From NCBI GenBank assembly GCA_018829185.1, contig JAHJUI010000011.1, positions 1 to 35,591 of the forward strand: 35,591 bases of DNA. Reading direction: 5' to 3'. The position numbers and the translations under genes were made by a program. This DNA comes from Nanobdellota archaeon (GTDB lineage Archaea; Nanobdellota; Nanobdellia; SCGC-AAA011-G17; PNOQ01). Below are positions 1 to 7,703 of this stretch, one piece after another. Position 1 is the stretch's first letter. Each line of letters starts with the position of its first letter. A model generated the notes under the pieces. The model was not told where the DNA came from. It did no database searches and worked only from the letters and a program-made list of their open reading frames with translations.

Positions 1-5
1 ACAAA

Positions 6-22
6 CCAAAAGCCTTATATAA
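6..22 (+). promoter_or_regulatory. BRE/TATA promoter of the cold-shock gene
   Basis: CCAAAAGCCTTATATAA at the left edge fits an archaeal BRE (CCAAAA) directly followed by a TATA box. Transcription would start near base 45, giving a short leader that contains a GAGGT Shine-Dalgarno at 42-46, about 13 nt before the ATG. The same CCAAAAG-TTTATA design recurs before the surface genes at 10911 and 12796. Confidence 0.6.
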
Positions 23-59
23 GCAAATAAATGGCTAATTCTGAGGTAAACTTACTAAA

Positions 60-257
60 ATGAAAGGAACAGTAAAATTTTTCAATAGAAGTAAAGGCTT
101 CGGATTTATCGCTGGTGAGGATGGAAAAGAATATTTCGTTCATTCAACTGGTCTTAAAGAAGGCGTCTCTATTAATGAAAATGACTTAGTCACCTTCGAT
201 GTAACTGAAGGCGATAGAGGACCAAAAGCTGAAAATGTTGAATTAGCATCAGAGTAA
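60..257 (+). CDS. Cold-shock domain protein (CspA-like)
   Basis: A 65-residue single cold-shock domain, the usual length for the CspA family. Both RNA-binding motifs are intact: KGTVKFFN with KGFGFI (RNP1-like) and YFVHST (RNP2-like). The family binds single-stranded RNA or DNA non-specifically, melts RNA structure and works in the cytoplasm as an RNA chaperone. The gene stands alone, with its own BRE/TATA and a GAGGT ribosome binding site, and is followed by a T-rich stretch near 280-312 that could end transcription. CSPs are uncommon in archaea but recurrent in mesophilic and DPANN lineages, so lateral origin is possible. Family call is secure; physiological role (cold or growth-phase response) is inferred. 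Confidence 0.93.
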   Translation: MKGTVKFFNRSKGFGFIAGEDGKEYFVHSTGLKEGVSINENDLVTFDVTEGDRGPKAENVELASE

Positions 258-399
258 AGGTAGCTTAAATAAACAATTTCTATAAATTATTTTTATTTGT
301 TTTTTATTTTTAATCAATAGTAGTGTGAACCAAAAAGATTTATGGTTGTTTTGTACTAAATGGTTAGATTTATAATAATTTCTGGTTTATCTAATTAAA

Positions 400-1332
400 A
401 TGGTAGTTATTTACACTCAAGAAGACTTAGATAAAGTGGAAGAACAGATGAGAAGTTATGAATCCAAGCTGGCTTCTGACATTTGGAACATTCTTGGGTT
501 GGATGGAAAAAAGTGGAGTGGTGATTCTAAGGTTATTAAAGATTCTCCAATAATTAGATTTACCCCCGCTAATTTAGATACATTAGAAAAAATTTGCTGC
601 GATGTTTATTTTGTTCCGGAAAAAGACCCTTCAGACCCTTCAAAAAAAGGGGTTTTATTTGACCTTGGAGATCCGTTTTCAACAAAGGCATTAATAGAAA
701 GTTTAGATTTTTTAGGTTATGGTTTGGAAGATATTGGTGCTGTTTATCTTACGCATATGCATGCCGATCATTGCGGGAATATTTCCCAATTACTAAATTC
801 TATTAAAAAAGGACCTCCTGTTTTGATGCCCCAACAAGAATTTAATGTTTATCACGAAAATCCACTTGATGTTTTAGAACCTTCTTTTCGTTGGAAACAC
901 AAGGGCGATGAAGAATATGTTAATCCAAATAATGGATTATTATTAAAAGATCCTAGTAAGTATGACGGACAATTAAAAGTTCTTAGAGATGGGAAAATTG
1001 TTAATGGGTTTAGGCATAAAAGGGTTGAACTGAGTGATTTATCTAATCTTTGCGAAGGAGAATTAGGGTATGCCGTTTTTGATCAGCATCATCAGGCAGG
1101 AGATACTGTGTATGTTTTAGGTAATTTTATTTTTTTAGGTGATGCTTTGGGCTTGCGGACTGGGCCCTTAGGTAATAAAGATAAATATGCTTACTCAGCT
1201 AATGTAAAAAGGATTAAACGTTGGGTGGTTAAGGGTATGTCAAAAGGATTCATCCCTTGTTTGGGTCATAGTGCAGCATATATTGGTAGTAAAGATATAA
1301 GCCCCGCACAAAGTTCTGTATTTGTAGGTTAA
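400..1332 (+). CDS. Metallo-beta-lactamase-fold hydrolase
   Basis: A 310-residue protein with the MBL-fold metal motif THMHADHCG near residues 118-126, preceded by the typical strand LFDLGDP. A later Asp (FLGDALG) and a late His (CLGHSAAY) fit the remaining metal ligands. The fold normally holds two metal ions and hydrolyses thioesters, phosphodiesters or lactones. The N-terminal 70 residues and the middle insertion (Lys/Asp-rich) do not match a subfamily I recognise, so no substrate can be given. The gene appears leaderless: GATTTATAATAA lies about 28 nt before the ATG. It ends 2 nt before the convergent archease gene. Substrate unknown; fold call is good. Confidence 0.75.
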   Translation: MVVIYTQEDLDKVEEQMRSYESKLASDIWNILGLDGKKWSGDSKVIKDSPIIRFTPANLDTLEKICCDVYFVPEKDPSDPSKKGVLFDLGDPFSTKALIESLDFLGYGLEDIGAVYLTHMHADHCGNISQLLNSIKKGPPVLMPQQEFNVYHENPLDVLEPSFRWKHKGDEEYVNPNNGLLLKDPSKYDGQLKVLRDGKIVNGFRHKRVELSDLSNLCEGELGYAVFDQHHQAGDTVYVLGNFIFLGDALGLRTGPLGNKDKYAYSANVKRIKRWVVKGMSKGFIPCLGHSAAYIGSKDISPAQSSVFVG

Positions 1333-1334
1333 TA

Positions 1335-1733
1335 TTAAACATCAACAATACATTGAACATTAAACTTTTTATCTTTCCAATATTTTAAACCAGAATAAGT
1401 TGCTGCTTTGACTTCAATCTTTGGTTTATGTTTTTTAATATCTATTTCTTCACCATAAACTGTTGCTTTTAATGTATTTTCTTTTATTTTAACTTCAAAT
1501 TTAGAGAAAAACATGTTTTCAATATCTTTTTTAGCTAAAAGAGCGTTTAACCATTCAACAAATAAAGCTGCAGTGTCATCTGCTTCACATTTAATTGTTA
1601 TTTTTTTAATGGGTTTTACATCTGAAACCATTAATTCAAATAAAGCTTTTGCGCCTTCTTCAAACATTTTGTTTAAACTATCTGAATTAACTAGGATGCC
1701 TACATCTGCTTCATGTTCTAGGAATTTGTACAT
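1335..1733 (-). CDS. Archease, activator of tRNA ligase RtcB
   Basis: A 132-residue protein with the archease hallmark start YKFLEHEADVGI (LEHxADxGI in the family) and the family-type end AATYSGLKYW...VDV. Archease helps the RtcB RNA ligase guanylylation step and so supports tRNA splicing and RNA repair in the cytoplasm. The length is close to the usual ~140 residues and the ends look complete. No rtcB gene is in the window, so the partner must lie elsewhere. The ATG is 27 nt from a TATA-like centre (about 1760) shared with the divergent gene at 1789, pointing to a leaderless transcript. Confident on family. Confidence 0.93.
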   Translation of the reverse strand: MYKFLEHEADVGILVNSDSLNKMFEEGAKALFELMVSDVKPIKKITIKCEADDTAALFVEWLNALLAKKDIENMFFSKFEVKIKENTLKATVYGEEIDIKKHKPKIEVKAATYSGLKYWKDKKFNVQCIVDV

Positions 1734-1751
1734 AAGATTAATTGAAATACT

Positions 1752-1767
1752 AACTTTTATAAGTTTT
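1752..1767. promoter_or_regulatory. Bidirectional TATA between archease and the 1789 gene
   Basis: AACTTTTATAAGTT is a nearly palindromic TATA-like element midway in the 55-nt gap between two divergent start codons (1733 minus, 1789 plus). Each start is about 27-29 nt from its centre, the distance expected for a leaderless archaeal transcript in either direction. Confidence 0.5.
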
Positions 1768-1788
1768 TTCTTATTCCTGTTTTTTACA

Positions 1789-2748
1789 ATGATGTCTGAT
1801 GAAAGTAAAATAAGGCTTGCGGGTAATCCTAATTTAACACAGGGGGATCGGGTTTTAACTAAAATAGCTTCTGGAAAAGTAAGAAGATATGATGTAAATA
1901 ATCCTCATCTTTTATCAGATAGAGTTAATGAAGGAGAAATTAGAAAAGTTTTAACTGATCTTAGGTGGGTTGTGACTAGTTTAGATTATTCTTTAATGGA
2001 ATCTCCTGCTGCAACAACAGCTTACTCTAATGCATTATCAATTCCCTTTAATATTAAACATCCAAGAGCGATTCCTTGGTATTTTAGAACCGCTTTTAGG
2101 TTAGCAACGGATAAACTTAGAGAAACAGGAAAATCATCACATAGTAAAAGTTGGAAAGAATATGTGGAATTTGCTTTTATGGAAAGAGAGAAAGACGGGA
2201 GTTTATGTTATAATCGGGTTACTGGAGAACCAGTTTTAAAGGAAGTAGAAAAACAAGAACTTTGGAGAAGATGGCCCATAGAAAGAATATCAGCTTTAGC
2301 TTATCCGGGATCTATTGAATTTATGAATGCTTTGTTTGAAGTAAATTTGGGATTAGAGGCAATAATAGCAACCGAAGATATAGAACCAATTGCCAAAAAA
2401 GCAATGCATCTTATGATTGATTTTGATGATCCAGCCCAGGCAGGAGAAAGAATTTCTTTTGAAGCTTATGGAACTGCAAATTGGGCAGGGGGAAGTGGAT
2501 TAATGAAAGCGATTACCGATAGGATGGATTTAAATCCAGGAAATTTATTGTATATTTGGGATAATAAACCAGAAGGATGGAATGTATTTGATTTGAAGAA
2601 GAGATATGGATTTGATAGAGTTTTGGGATTAAGGGTTGTAAATCCTGGAAAGGATTCTAGTTCTTTGTCAATGTCAACAGATATAACAGTTTACAAAAAT
2701 TTTACCTCTTTAAGGGAATATTTTCCTGAAAGGGATATGGCTGGTTAA
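1789..2748 (+). CDS. Conserved-looking protein of unknown function, possibly HAD-like
   Basis: The track's ORF begins at 1513, but its first 92 codons only mirror the archease gene on the other strand. The ATG at 1789 (or the next codon, 1792) sits 29 nt after a TATA-like element and gives 319 residues. I do not recognise the family. A stretch in the middle (YPGSIEFMNALFEVNLGLEAIIATE) and a later one (GNLLYIWDNKPEGW) resemble motif II and motif IV surroundings of HAD hydrolases, but no DxDx(T/V) nucleophile motif precedes them, so catalysis is doubtful. No signal peptide or membrane segment. It is not visibly linked to the following Oap operon, which has its own upstream AT-rich promoter-like region. 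Confidence 0.6.
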   Translation: MMSDESKIRLAGNPNLTQGDRVLTKIASGKVRRYDVNNPHLLSDRVNEGEIRKVLTDLRWVVTSLDYSLMESPAATTAYSNALSIPFNIKHPRAIPWYFRTAFRLATDKLRETGKSSHSKSWKEYVEFAFMEREKDGSLCYNRVTGEPVLKEVEKQELWRRWPIERISALAYPGSIEFMNALFEVNLGLEAIIATEDIEPIAKKAMHLMIDFDDPAQAGERISFEAYGTANWAGGSGLMKAITDRMDLNPGNLLYIWDNKPEGWNVFDLKKRYGFDRVLGLRVVNPGKDSSSLSMSTDITVYKNFTSLREYFPERDMAG

Positions 2749-2819
2749 TTATCTCTTAAATCACCAAAATCTTTATTAATTAACTTAGACTTCTAAAAAT
2801 TAGAAAAAAGGGGAAAGTA

Positions 2820-3458
2820 ATGACAAATATATTTACAAAATTTCTACAAACACTGTTTGGTGGATTATTTAGAAAGAAACCCCATGTTAAGATTGGGTTA
2901 TATGGCCCACCGAATGCAGGAAAAACAACATTAGCAAATAGAATTTGCCATGATTGGTTAGGGGAAGATATTGATATGGGTGCTGTTTCTAAGATTCCAC
3001 ATGAAACTAGGGAAATTCAAGTTAAGGAACATGTTGATATTAAACAAGATGGTAAGGAAATTACTTTTAATTTAATTGATACGCCTGGAATTGCAACTAA
3101 GATTGATTATCAAGATTTTATGAAATTTAAAATGAGTAAAAAATTAGCTCAAGCAAGAGCAAAGGAAGCAACTAAAGGAGTTATTGAAGCTATTAGATGG
3201 TTAGATGATATGGATTGTGTTTTAGTTGTTTTAGATGCAACAAAAAATCCATATTCACAAGTTAATATTACAATCATAGGAAATTTAGCAGCTAGAGACA
3301 TCCCAGTTTTGATTGTTGCAAATAAGATAGATTTAAAAAAAGCAAATATTAAAAAAATAGAGGCAGCATTCCCTCAATATAATGTTATTGGAATATCTGC
3401 TGAAAAGGGAAAAAATATGGAGCAGTTTTATAAAACTATTGTAAAGTTGGTGAAATAA
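2820..3458 (+). CDS. Era-like GTPase (OapA-type)
   Basis: A 212-residue small GTPase of the TRAFAC/Era-like group: P-loop GPPNAGKTT (about 29-37), switch-type T, G3 DTPG, G4 NKID and a C-terminal SAEKG (G5). It heads a three-gene operon, Era-like GTPase, DUF2073 protein and Zn-ribbon protein, with gaps of 3 and 0 nt. In haloarchaea this trio is named for its closeness to a replication origin (oapABC); that naming is from memory. The actual role is unknown; a ribosome or replication link is only an inference. A GGGGAAAG Shine-Dalgarno precedes the ATG. No Orc1/Cdc6 gene or origin repeat is visible nearby. Confidence 0.85.
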   Translation: MTNIFTKFLQTLFGGLFRKKPHVKIGLYGPPNAGKTTLANRICHDWLGEDIDMGAVSKIPHETREIQVKEHVDIKQDGKEITFNLIDTPGIATKIDYQDFMKFKMSKKLAQARAKEATKGVIEAIRWLDDMDCVLVVLDATKNPYSQVNITIIGNLAARDIPVLIVANKIDLKKANIKKIEAAFPQYNVIGISAEKGKNMEQFYKTIVKLVK

Positions 3459-3461
3459 AAG

Positions 3462-3851
3462 ATGGTTACAATACAATATTTACCTTATCTTGAACATGGT
3501 AGTTTAGACTCTGAAGAAAAAATTAAAAAGTTGTTGAAGTTAGTTAAAGAAGACAAAATTCTTATGATGGAAGGAAGATTAAGTCCTGTTGAAGAAGCTA
3601 AATTAATTGAAAGAACAATGGAAGAGATTTCTAAGAATTTTAAGGGTGTTGAAATTTGTACTATTTACCCAAATGGAAATGGTAACAAGAAAAAACAAGA
3701 ATTTTGGAGTAAAGTGAAATTAGGATTTTTTAATATGGTGTTAGGGAGTAGACAGGGTGTTACTATTATAGGTCCAGCAAGTTTAATTAAAGAAATTAAA
3801 AGAGATCCTAATAAAATAGAATTGTTAATGAAAAATAAGAGGAAAAGGTAA
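3462..3851 (+). CDS. DUF2073 family protein (OapB-type)
   Basis: A 129-residue protein between the Era-like GTPase and the Zn-ribbon protein, matching the archaeal DUF2073 pattern: GRLSPVEEAKLIERTMEEI in the N-terminal half, a central IYPNGN loop and a C-terminal GVTIIGPASLIKEIKRDPNKI. It has no catalytic motif that I can recognise and no signal peptide. It starts 3 nt after the GTPase and its stop directly abuts the next ATG, so translation is likely coupled and the three products probably act together. Function unknown. Confidence 0.82.
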   Translation: MVTIQYLPYLEHGSLDSEEKIKKLLKLVKEDKILMMEGRLSPVEEAKLIERTMEEISKNFKGVEICTIYPNGNGNKKKQEFWSKVKLGFFNMVLGSRQGVTIIGPASLIKEIKRDPNKIELLMKNKRKR

Positions 3852-4232
3852 ATGCCCCACCAATGTGTAAGATGTGGAAATGTTTATGATGATGGTTCTA
3901 AAGAATTATTAAAGGGATGTAATTGTGGAAGTAAATTCTTTTTCTTTATTAAAAAAGAAAATATTGATGCAGCTAAAAAATTAAGTTCTGAATTAACAAA
4001 AGATGAAAGAGAACAAATTGAAAAAGATGTAATTGATATTGTTGGTTCTAAAGTTGATGAAGGGGAACCGGTTTTTTTGGATATTGAATCTATTCGTGTT
4101 TTAAAACCTGGTAAATATGAATTGGATTTAATTGATTTATTTAGGGGAAAACCTTTGGTGTATAAGATTGAGGATGGCAAATATATTATTGATTTAGTTT
4201 CTACGTTTGAAGCTAAAAATAAAAAGAATTGA
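3852..4232 (+). CDS. Zn-ribbon protein (OapC/DUF2072-type)
   Basis: A 126-residue protein with an N-terminal zinc ribbon, CVRCGNVY...CNCGSKFFF (CxxC and CxC in the first 30 residues), then a variable charged linker and a C-terminal strand-rich part (IRVLKPGKYELDLIDLF...PLVYKIEDGKYIIDL). This is the layout of the archaeal DUF2072/OapC family. It is the last gene of the Era-like GTPase operon, starting at the base after the DUF2073 stop. Nucleic acid or protein binding is plausible from the ribbon, but no role is established. Confidence 0.85.
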   Translation: MPHQCVRCGNVYDDGSKELLKGCNCGSKFFFFIKKENIDAAKKLSSELTKDEREQIEKDVIDIVGSKVDEGEPVFLDIESIRVLKPGKYELDLIDLFRGKPLVYKIEDGKYIIDLVSTFEAKNKKN

Positions 4233-4253
4233 TGTAACTACTTCTGAGAGATA

Positions 4254-4286
4254 ACAAATAGAAAGATTTATAAAGGGTAAATTTTA
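4254..4286 (+). promoter_or_regulatory. Leaderless promoter shared with the subtilisin gene
   Basis: TTTATAAA at 4267-4274 lies 26-33 nt before the papain-like gene's ATG. The whole 33-bp block, centred on AGAAAGATTTATAAAG, matches the block at 29846-29878 before the subtilisin gene with a single G/A difference. Both place the start codon 10-13 nt beyond the block, so the match covers the TATA box and its flanks but not the start region. Confidence 0.8.
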
Positions 4287-4299
4287 GTTTTATACCAAG

Positions 4300-5499
4300 A
4301 TGAAATGGTTTATTATTCTTTTAATATTTGTATTATTAATTAGTTTAGTGCCAACTTCACAAGGTTTAGTTCCAAGTTCTCAGGAGATTACTGAAGAAGC
4401 TTCTACTTGTGGTGGAGATGCTCCTGGAATGTCAAATCCAGCTGCTGTTTATTGTATAGAATTAGGATATTCTTATGATAATGGTTTTTGTGTTTTTAAC
4501 AAAAATGAGAGATGTGAAGAATGGGCATTTTTACAAGGAAAATGTGGACAAAAATATTCTGTTTGTTCTACATTAGGTTTAAAGACCAAAATTAAAACTG
4601 ATGGTCAAAATCCTTTTACTCAAGAATATGTTGTTTGTACTTCTGGAAGAAAAGAAGTTGCTTCTGCTACTGATATGATTAATCTTAGTGAAAAATCAAC
4701 TAAAGGTTTCCAAGAAATTGTAGAAAAAGAAACAACTAAAAGAAAAGTTGAAAAGAAAATTGCTTTGCCTTTTGAATTTGATTGGAGAAATCATCGGGGC
4801 GAAGATTGGACAACTTCTGTAAAGAATCAAGGTACATGTGGAAGTTGCTGGGCTTTTGCAACTGTTGGTATTGTTGAGTCTGCCTATAATATATATAATA
4901 ATAATCCAGATTTAGATTTAGCAGAAGAATATTTAGTTTCTGATTGTCATTTGCAATATGGTTGGCAAACTTGTTGCGGAGGTTTTCAGCAATATGCATT
5001 AGATTTTATTCAAAGTGAAGGAATCCCAGATGAAGAATGTATGAATTATGTTTCTGGAAGTGGATGTTATTGCATTAGTGGAGCTTGTAATGCAAATTGT
5101 GAATATAGTTCTACATTACCTAGAACTTGTGCTGATACCACCTGTGACGATCGGTGTGAAGATTGGGATGAAAGATTGTATGATATTAATGATGCTACTT
5201 ACTTTAATATGAATTCTTCATTATCAAAAGATGAAATAAAACAATTTATTATTGAAAAAGGACCAGTTGCATCTAATATGTTATTTGGTTATGGTTATTG
5301 GGATGGAGATGTTTACAAATGTGAAAGTGCTTCACATGTTAACCATGCTGTTATTTTGGTTGGTTATAATGATATTGATAATTATTGGATTGTAAAGAAT
5401 AGTTATGGAGCTGGTTTTGGGGATGAAGGTTACTTTAAAGTTGCTTATGGTAATTGTTTTATTGATACTCCTGCTTGGCTTTCTTATGTTGAGCTTTAG
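4300..5499 (+). CDS. Secreted papain-family (C1A) cysteine protease with DUF333 domain
   Basis: A 399-residue exported protein. Residues 1-22 form a signal peptide. Residues about 40-85 match DUF333 (NPAAVYC...CVFNKNERCEEWAFLQGKC). The papain domain runs from about 158 to the end, with oxyanion-hole Gln177, nucleophile Cys183 (NQGTCGSCWAF), His349 (VNHAVILVGY) and Asn367 (WIVKNSYG), so it should be active. Many paired Cys suggest disulfides outside the cell. The region between DUF333 and the catalytic domain may act as an inhibitory pro-region. It has a leaderless promoter nearly identical to that of the subtilisin gene, so joint control is likely. Likely substrate: host or environmental proteins (inference). 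Confidence 0.93.
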   Translation: MKWFIILLIFVLLISLVPTSQGLVPSSQEITEEASTCGGDAPGMSNPAAVYCIELGYSYDNGFCVFNKNERCEEWAFLQGKCGQKYSVCSTLGLKTKIKTDGQNPFTQEYVVCTSGRKEVASATDMINLSEKSTKGFQEIVEKETTKRKVEKKIALPFEFDWRNHRGEDWTTSVKNQGTCGSCWAFATVGIVESAYNIYNNNPDLDLAEEYLVSDCHLQYGWQTCCGGFQQYALDFIQSEGIPDEECMNYVSGSGCYCISGACNANCEYSSTLPRTCADTTCDDRCEDWDERLYDINDATYFNMNSSLSKDEIKQFIIEKGPVASNMLFGYGYWDGDVYKCESASHVNHAVILVGYNDIDNYWIVKNSYGAGFGDEGYFKVAYGNCFIDTPAWLSYVEL

Positions 5500-5533
5500 A
5501 AAGGTTTAAATATATTTATTTCTTAGTAATTCT

Positions 5534-5540
5534 GAGGTGA
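5534..5540 (+). promoter_or_regulatory. Shine-Dalgarno that decides a TTG start
   Basis: GAGGTGA is a perfect match to the 16S anti-SD core and lies 5 nt before TTG at 5546. The track's GTG start at 5537 lies inside this Shine-Dalgarno, so TTG 5546 is the better start and yields a clean signal peptide beginning KKLGLLLVL. Confidence 0.7.
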
Positions 5541-5545
5541 TTTAC

Positions 5546-7074
5546 TTGAAAAAATTAGGTTTATTATTAGTATTATTTTTGTTTATAATAAATATTTCTA
5601 TGGCATATGAATCTTTTATGCCTAGTTTTGCTATAGGTTCGGATGATAATGCTTATATTACGTGGGTGACATATAATCAAGATCCAGATGGAATTTATTA
5701 CTCCAAACACAGCGGTGTTGATGGGAGTCCTTTAGTAATGGAACCATTTATTGTTTCAGAAGTAAATGGCGCTGAAACTCCTTGGGTAGATGTTGATTCA
5801 AATGGAGATTCACATGTTGTTTGGACTGAGTATAGTCAGGATGGGCTTCTTTTTATGCTAAAGTGAGTGGATCTACTGGTGAAGTGATTAGGGAACTTAG
5901 AATTGAGGAAGGTGTAGGAGGATATACTTTTAGGGTAGCTTCAGTTGCAGTTGACGCTAACGGAGATGCGCACATAGTAGCTCATAATTATTATGATCAT
6001 AAACTTTATTATTATAAAATTGATGGTGTTACTGGGGGAGAAATAGTAAGTAAAATAATGATAAATACTGGTTCTTCTACTTGGCCAGACCAGTATGCAG
6101 ATTTGGATATTGATTCTTCAGGAGATGTTCACATAGTTTGGGCTGATGCCTTTGATGATTTACTTATGAAATACATTAAATTAGATGGTGACAATGGAAA
6201 TGTTTTGATTACCCAAAAGACACTCTATAATGGGGCAGGCGATGGATATGCTTCTGATTCAGCCATAGCAGTTGATGTTAATGGTGATGTGCATGTGGTT
6301 TGGGAATACGATAAAACGGCGGGTAATTATGATTTGATAAGTTATATTAAAGTAGATGGAACTACAGGAATTCCAATTATTCCAAGGATGGAAGTTAACT
6401 TTTCTTATACTAATTACCATTATAGGGATTATGTGCCGGATGTGGCAGTAGATTTTGAAGGTAATGTTCACATTGCTACTAGGTTTAAGTATGATTATGG
6501 AGATCCTTGGATAAGATATATAAAAATGGATGGAGATACTGCAGAAGATATAATCCCAGAGTTTAGAGTTACTGATGTAACTGCTGATCCTTATGTTGGT
6601 GTTTTGGATGTTGATTCAGTTGGGGATGTACATATTGTTTATCAAGATGACAATATTACTGGCGGAGATAGCTTTTTGGTTTACACTAAATTGAGTGGAA
6701 CAGATGCAAGTGTCATATTTGGTGATCAACCAATTGGTGATGTAGGAACAGGAATTCCAGAATGTGATTTAGGATTAGAATATGTTGTCCAATGTGGAGA
6801 AGTTTTTAATCCAGATTGTTTTGCAAATGATTGGGCGTGTTGTAGTGATGACCCCGGAGAATACTTAATAGAAGAAAATGGAGTAAAGAGATGTTGCAAT
6901 AATCCAAATGATAGAATAAATGCACAAGGTAATTGTGTAATGCCCACTTCAAAAATAAAGAAGACAGCTATGCCTAGATTTTCACCTCAAGAAGGATATA
7001 GTTGGTTATTGCCATTTGGAATTTTAATTGTAATATCTGTTTTGATTTATTTCTTTACAGTTAAGAAGAAATAA
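5546..7074 (+). CDS. Secreted seven-repeat beta-propeller protein, C-terminally anchored, frameshifted
   Basis: Two track ORFs (5537-5866 and 5863-7074) are one gene split by a missing T in the T-run at 5850-5854. With one T restored, FMLK-stop becomes FYAKVSGSTG and continues into the second ORF. The repaired protein has a signal peptide, then seven repeats with the signature D-x-x-G-D-x-H-[IV]-V (the first and sixth degenerate), as expected for a closed seven-bladed propeller; the break lies in blade 2. A Cys-rich stretch, the motif KKTAMPRFS, a single membrane helix (LLPFGILIVISVLIYFF) and a KKK end follow. The second ORF's own start is a GTG inside a blade without a ribosome site. Likely surface binding protein; ligand unknown. 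Confidence 0.8.
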
Positions 7075-7136
7075 TTTCTTTTTTCTTTTTCTTATTTTTG
7101 ATAAAGTTTAAATACTTTAAATTCTAAAAGGAGATT

Positions 7137-7703
7137 ATGGATGAATATCTAAGGGGCGAAATCCTTAAAGTTTTAAGAGCTACTTATAAGGCAGTTAAAA
7201 AGAAAGATATTGTTAAATTAAATGCTTTAAGTGATAAGTTAACTCATAGCTCTAGTATTTATCAAGATAAATATTCTATTGGTGTTGCTGTTTTAGTTTA
7301 TTCTTTATTTAAAATTATAGAAAAGAACGAACATAGAGTTTACAAAGATTGGGATAAGTTCTATGAAGAAATAAAAAGACTTTTGTTACATGCTATAATT
7401 CATCTTAAGAAAGATCAAATTAAGAGTTTTGAACACTTTATAAAAAGAATTATGGACACTATGAAAAAACAAGATCAAAATGTTGGTTTGTTTGTTCAAA
7501 AAATAATAGAATCTTCTAAAGTAAAAAAAGGAAGCAAATTATATGAACATGGTTTATCCTCCGGATTAGTTGCGGAATTGTTGGGAGTTACTCAATGGGA
7601 ATTAATGGATTATGTGGGGGTCAAGCAAGTTAAATATTATACTCCAAGTTCTTCTATTAAACAAAGATTGGCTTTTACAAGGAGGATTTTTAATTTAAAA
7701 TGA
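7137..7703 (+). CDS. Unknown helical protein, first gene of the PIN/Tag operon
   Basis: A 188-residue, Lys-rich, probably all-helical cytoplasmic protein that I do not recognise. The last third contains a helix-turn-helix-like stretch (GLSSGLVAELLGVTQWELMDYVG), similar to the DNA- or RNA-contacting part of small wHTH proteins. It has a GTTTAAATAC promoter about 27 nt upstream and an AGGAG just before the ATG. Its stop overlaps the start of the PIN-like gene by 4 nt (ATGA), so the two are likely made together. Given the partner, it could be an antitoxin-like or RNA-binding regulator of the PIN protein, but that is only an inference. Confidence 0.65.
   Translation: MDEYLRGEILKVLRATYKAVKKKDIVKLNALSDKLTHSSSIYQDKYSIGVAVLVYSLFKIIEKNEHRVYKDWDKFYEEIKRLLLHAIIHLKKDQIKSFEHFIKRIMDTMKKQDQNVGLFVQKIIESSKVKKGSKLYEHGLSSGLVAELLGVTQWELMDYVGVKQVKYYTPSSSIKQRLAFTRRIFNLK

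Noticed and set aside
1513-1788. Upstream extension of the 1789 ORF (92 codons)
   Set aside because: It lies opposite the archease gene, and the TATA at 1752-1767 would be inside the coding sequence.
5863-5870. Independent gene starting at 5863
   Set aside because: The start is a GTG in the middle of a propeller blade with no ribosome site; the frames join when one T is added.
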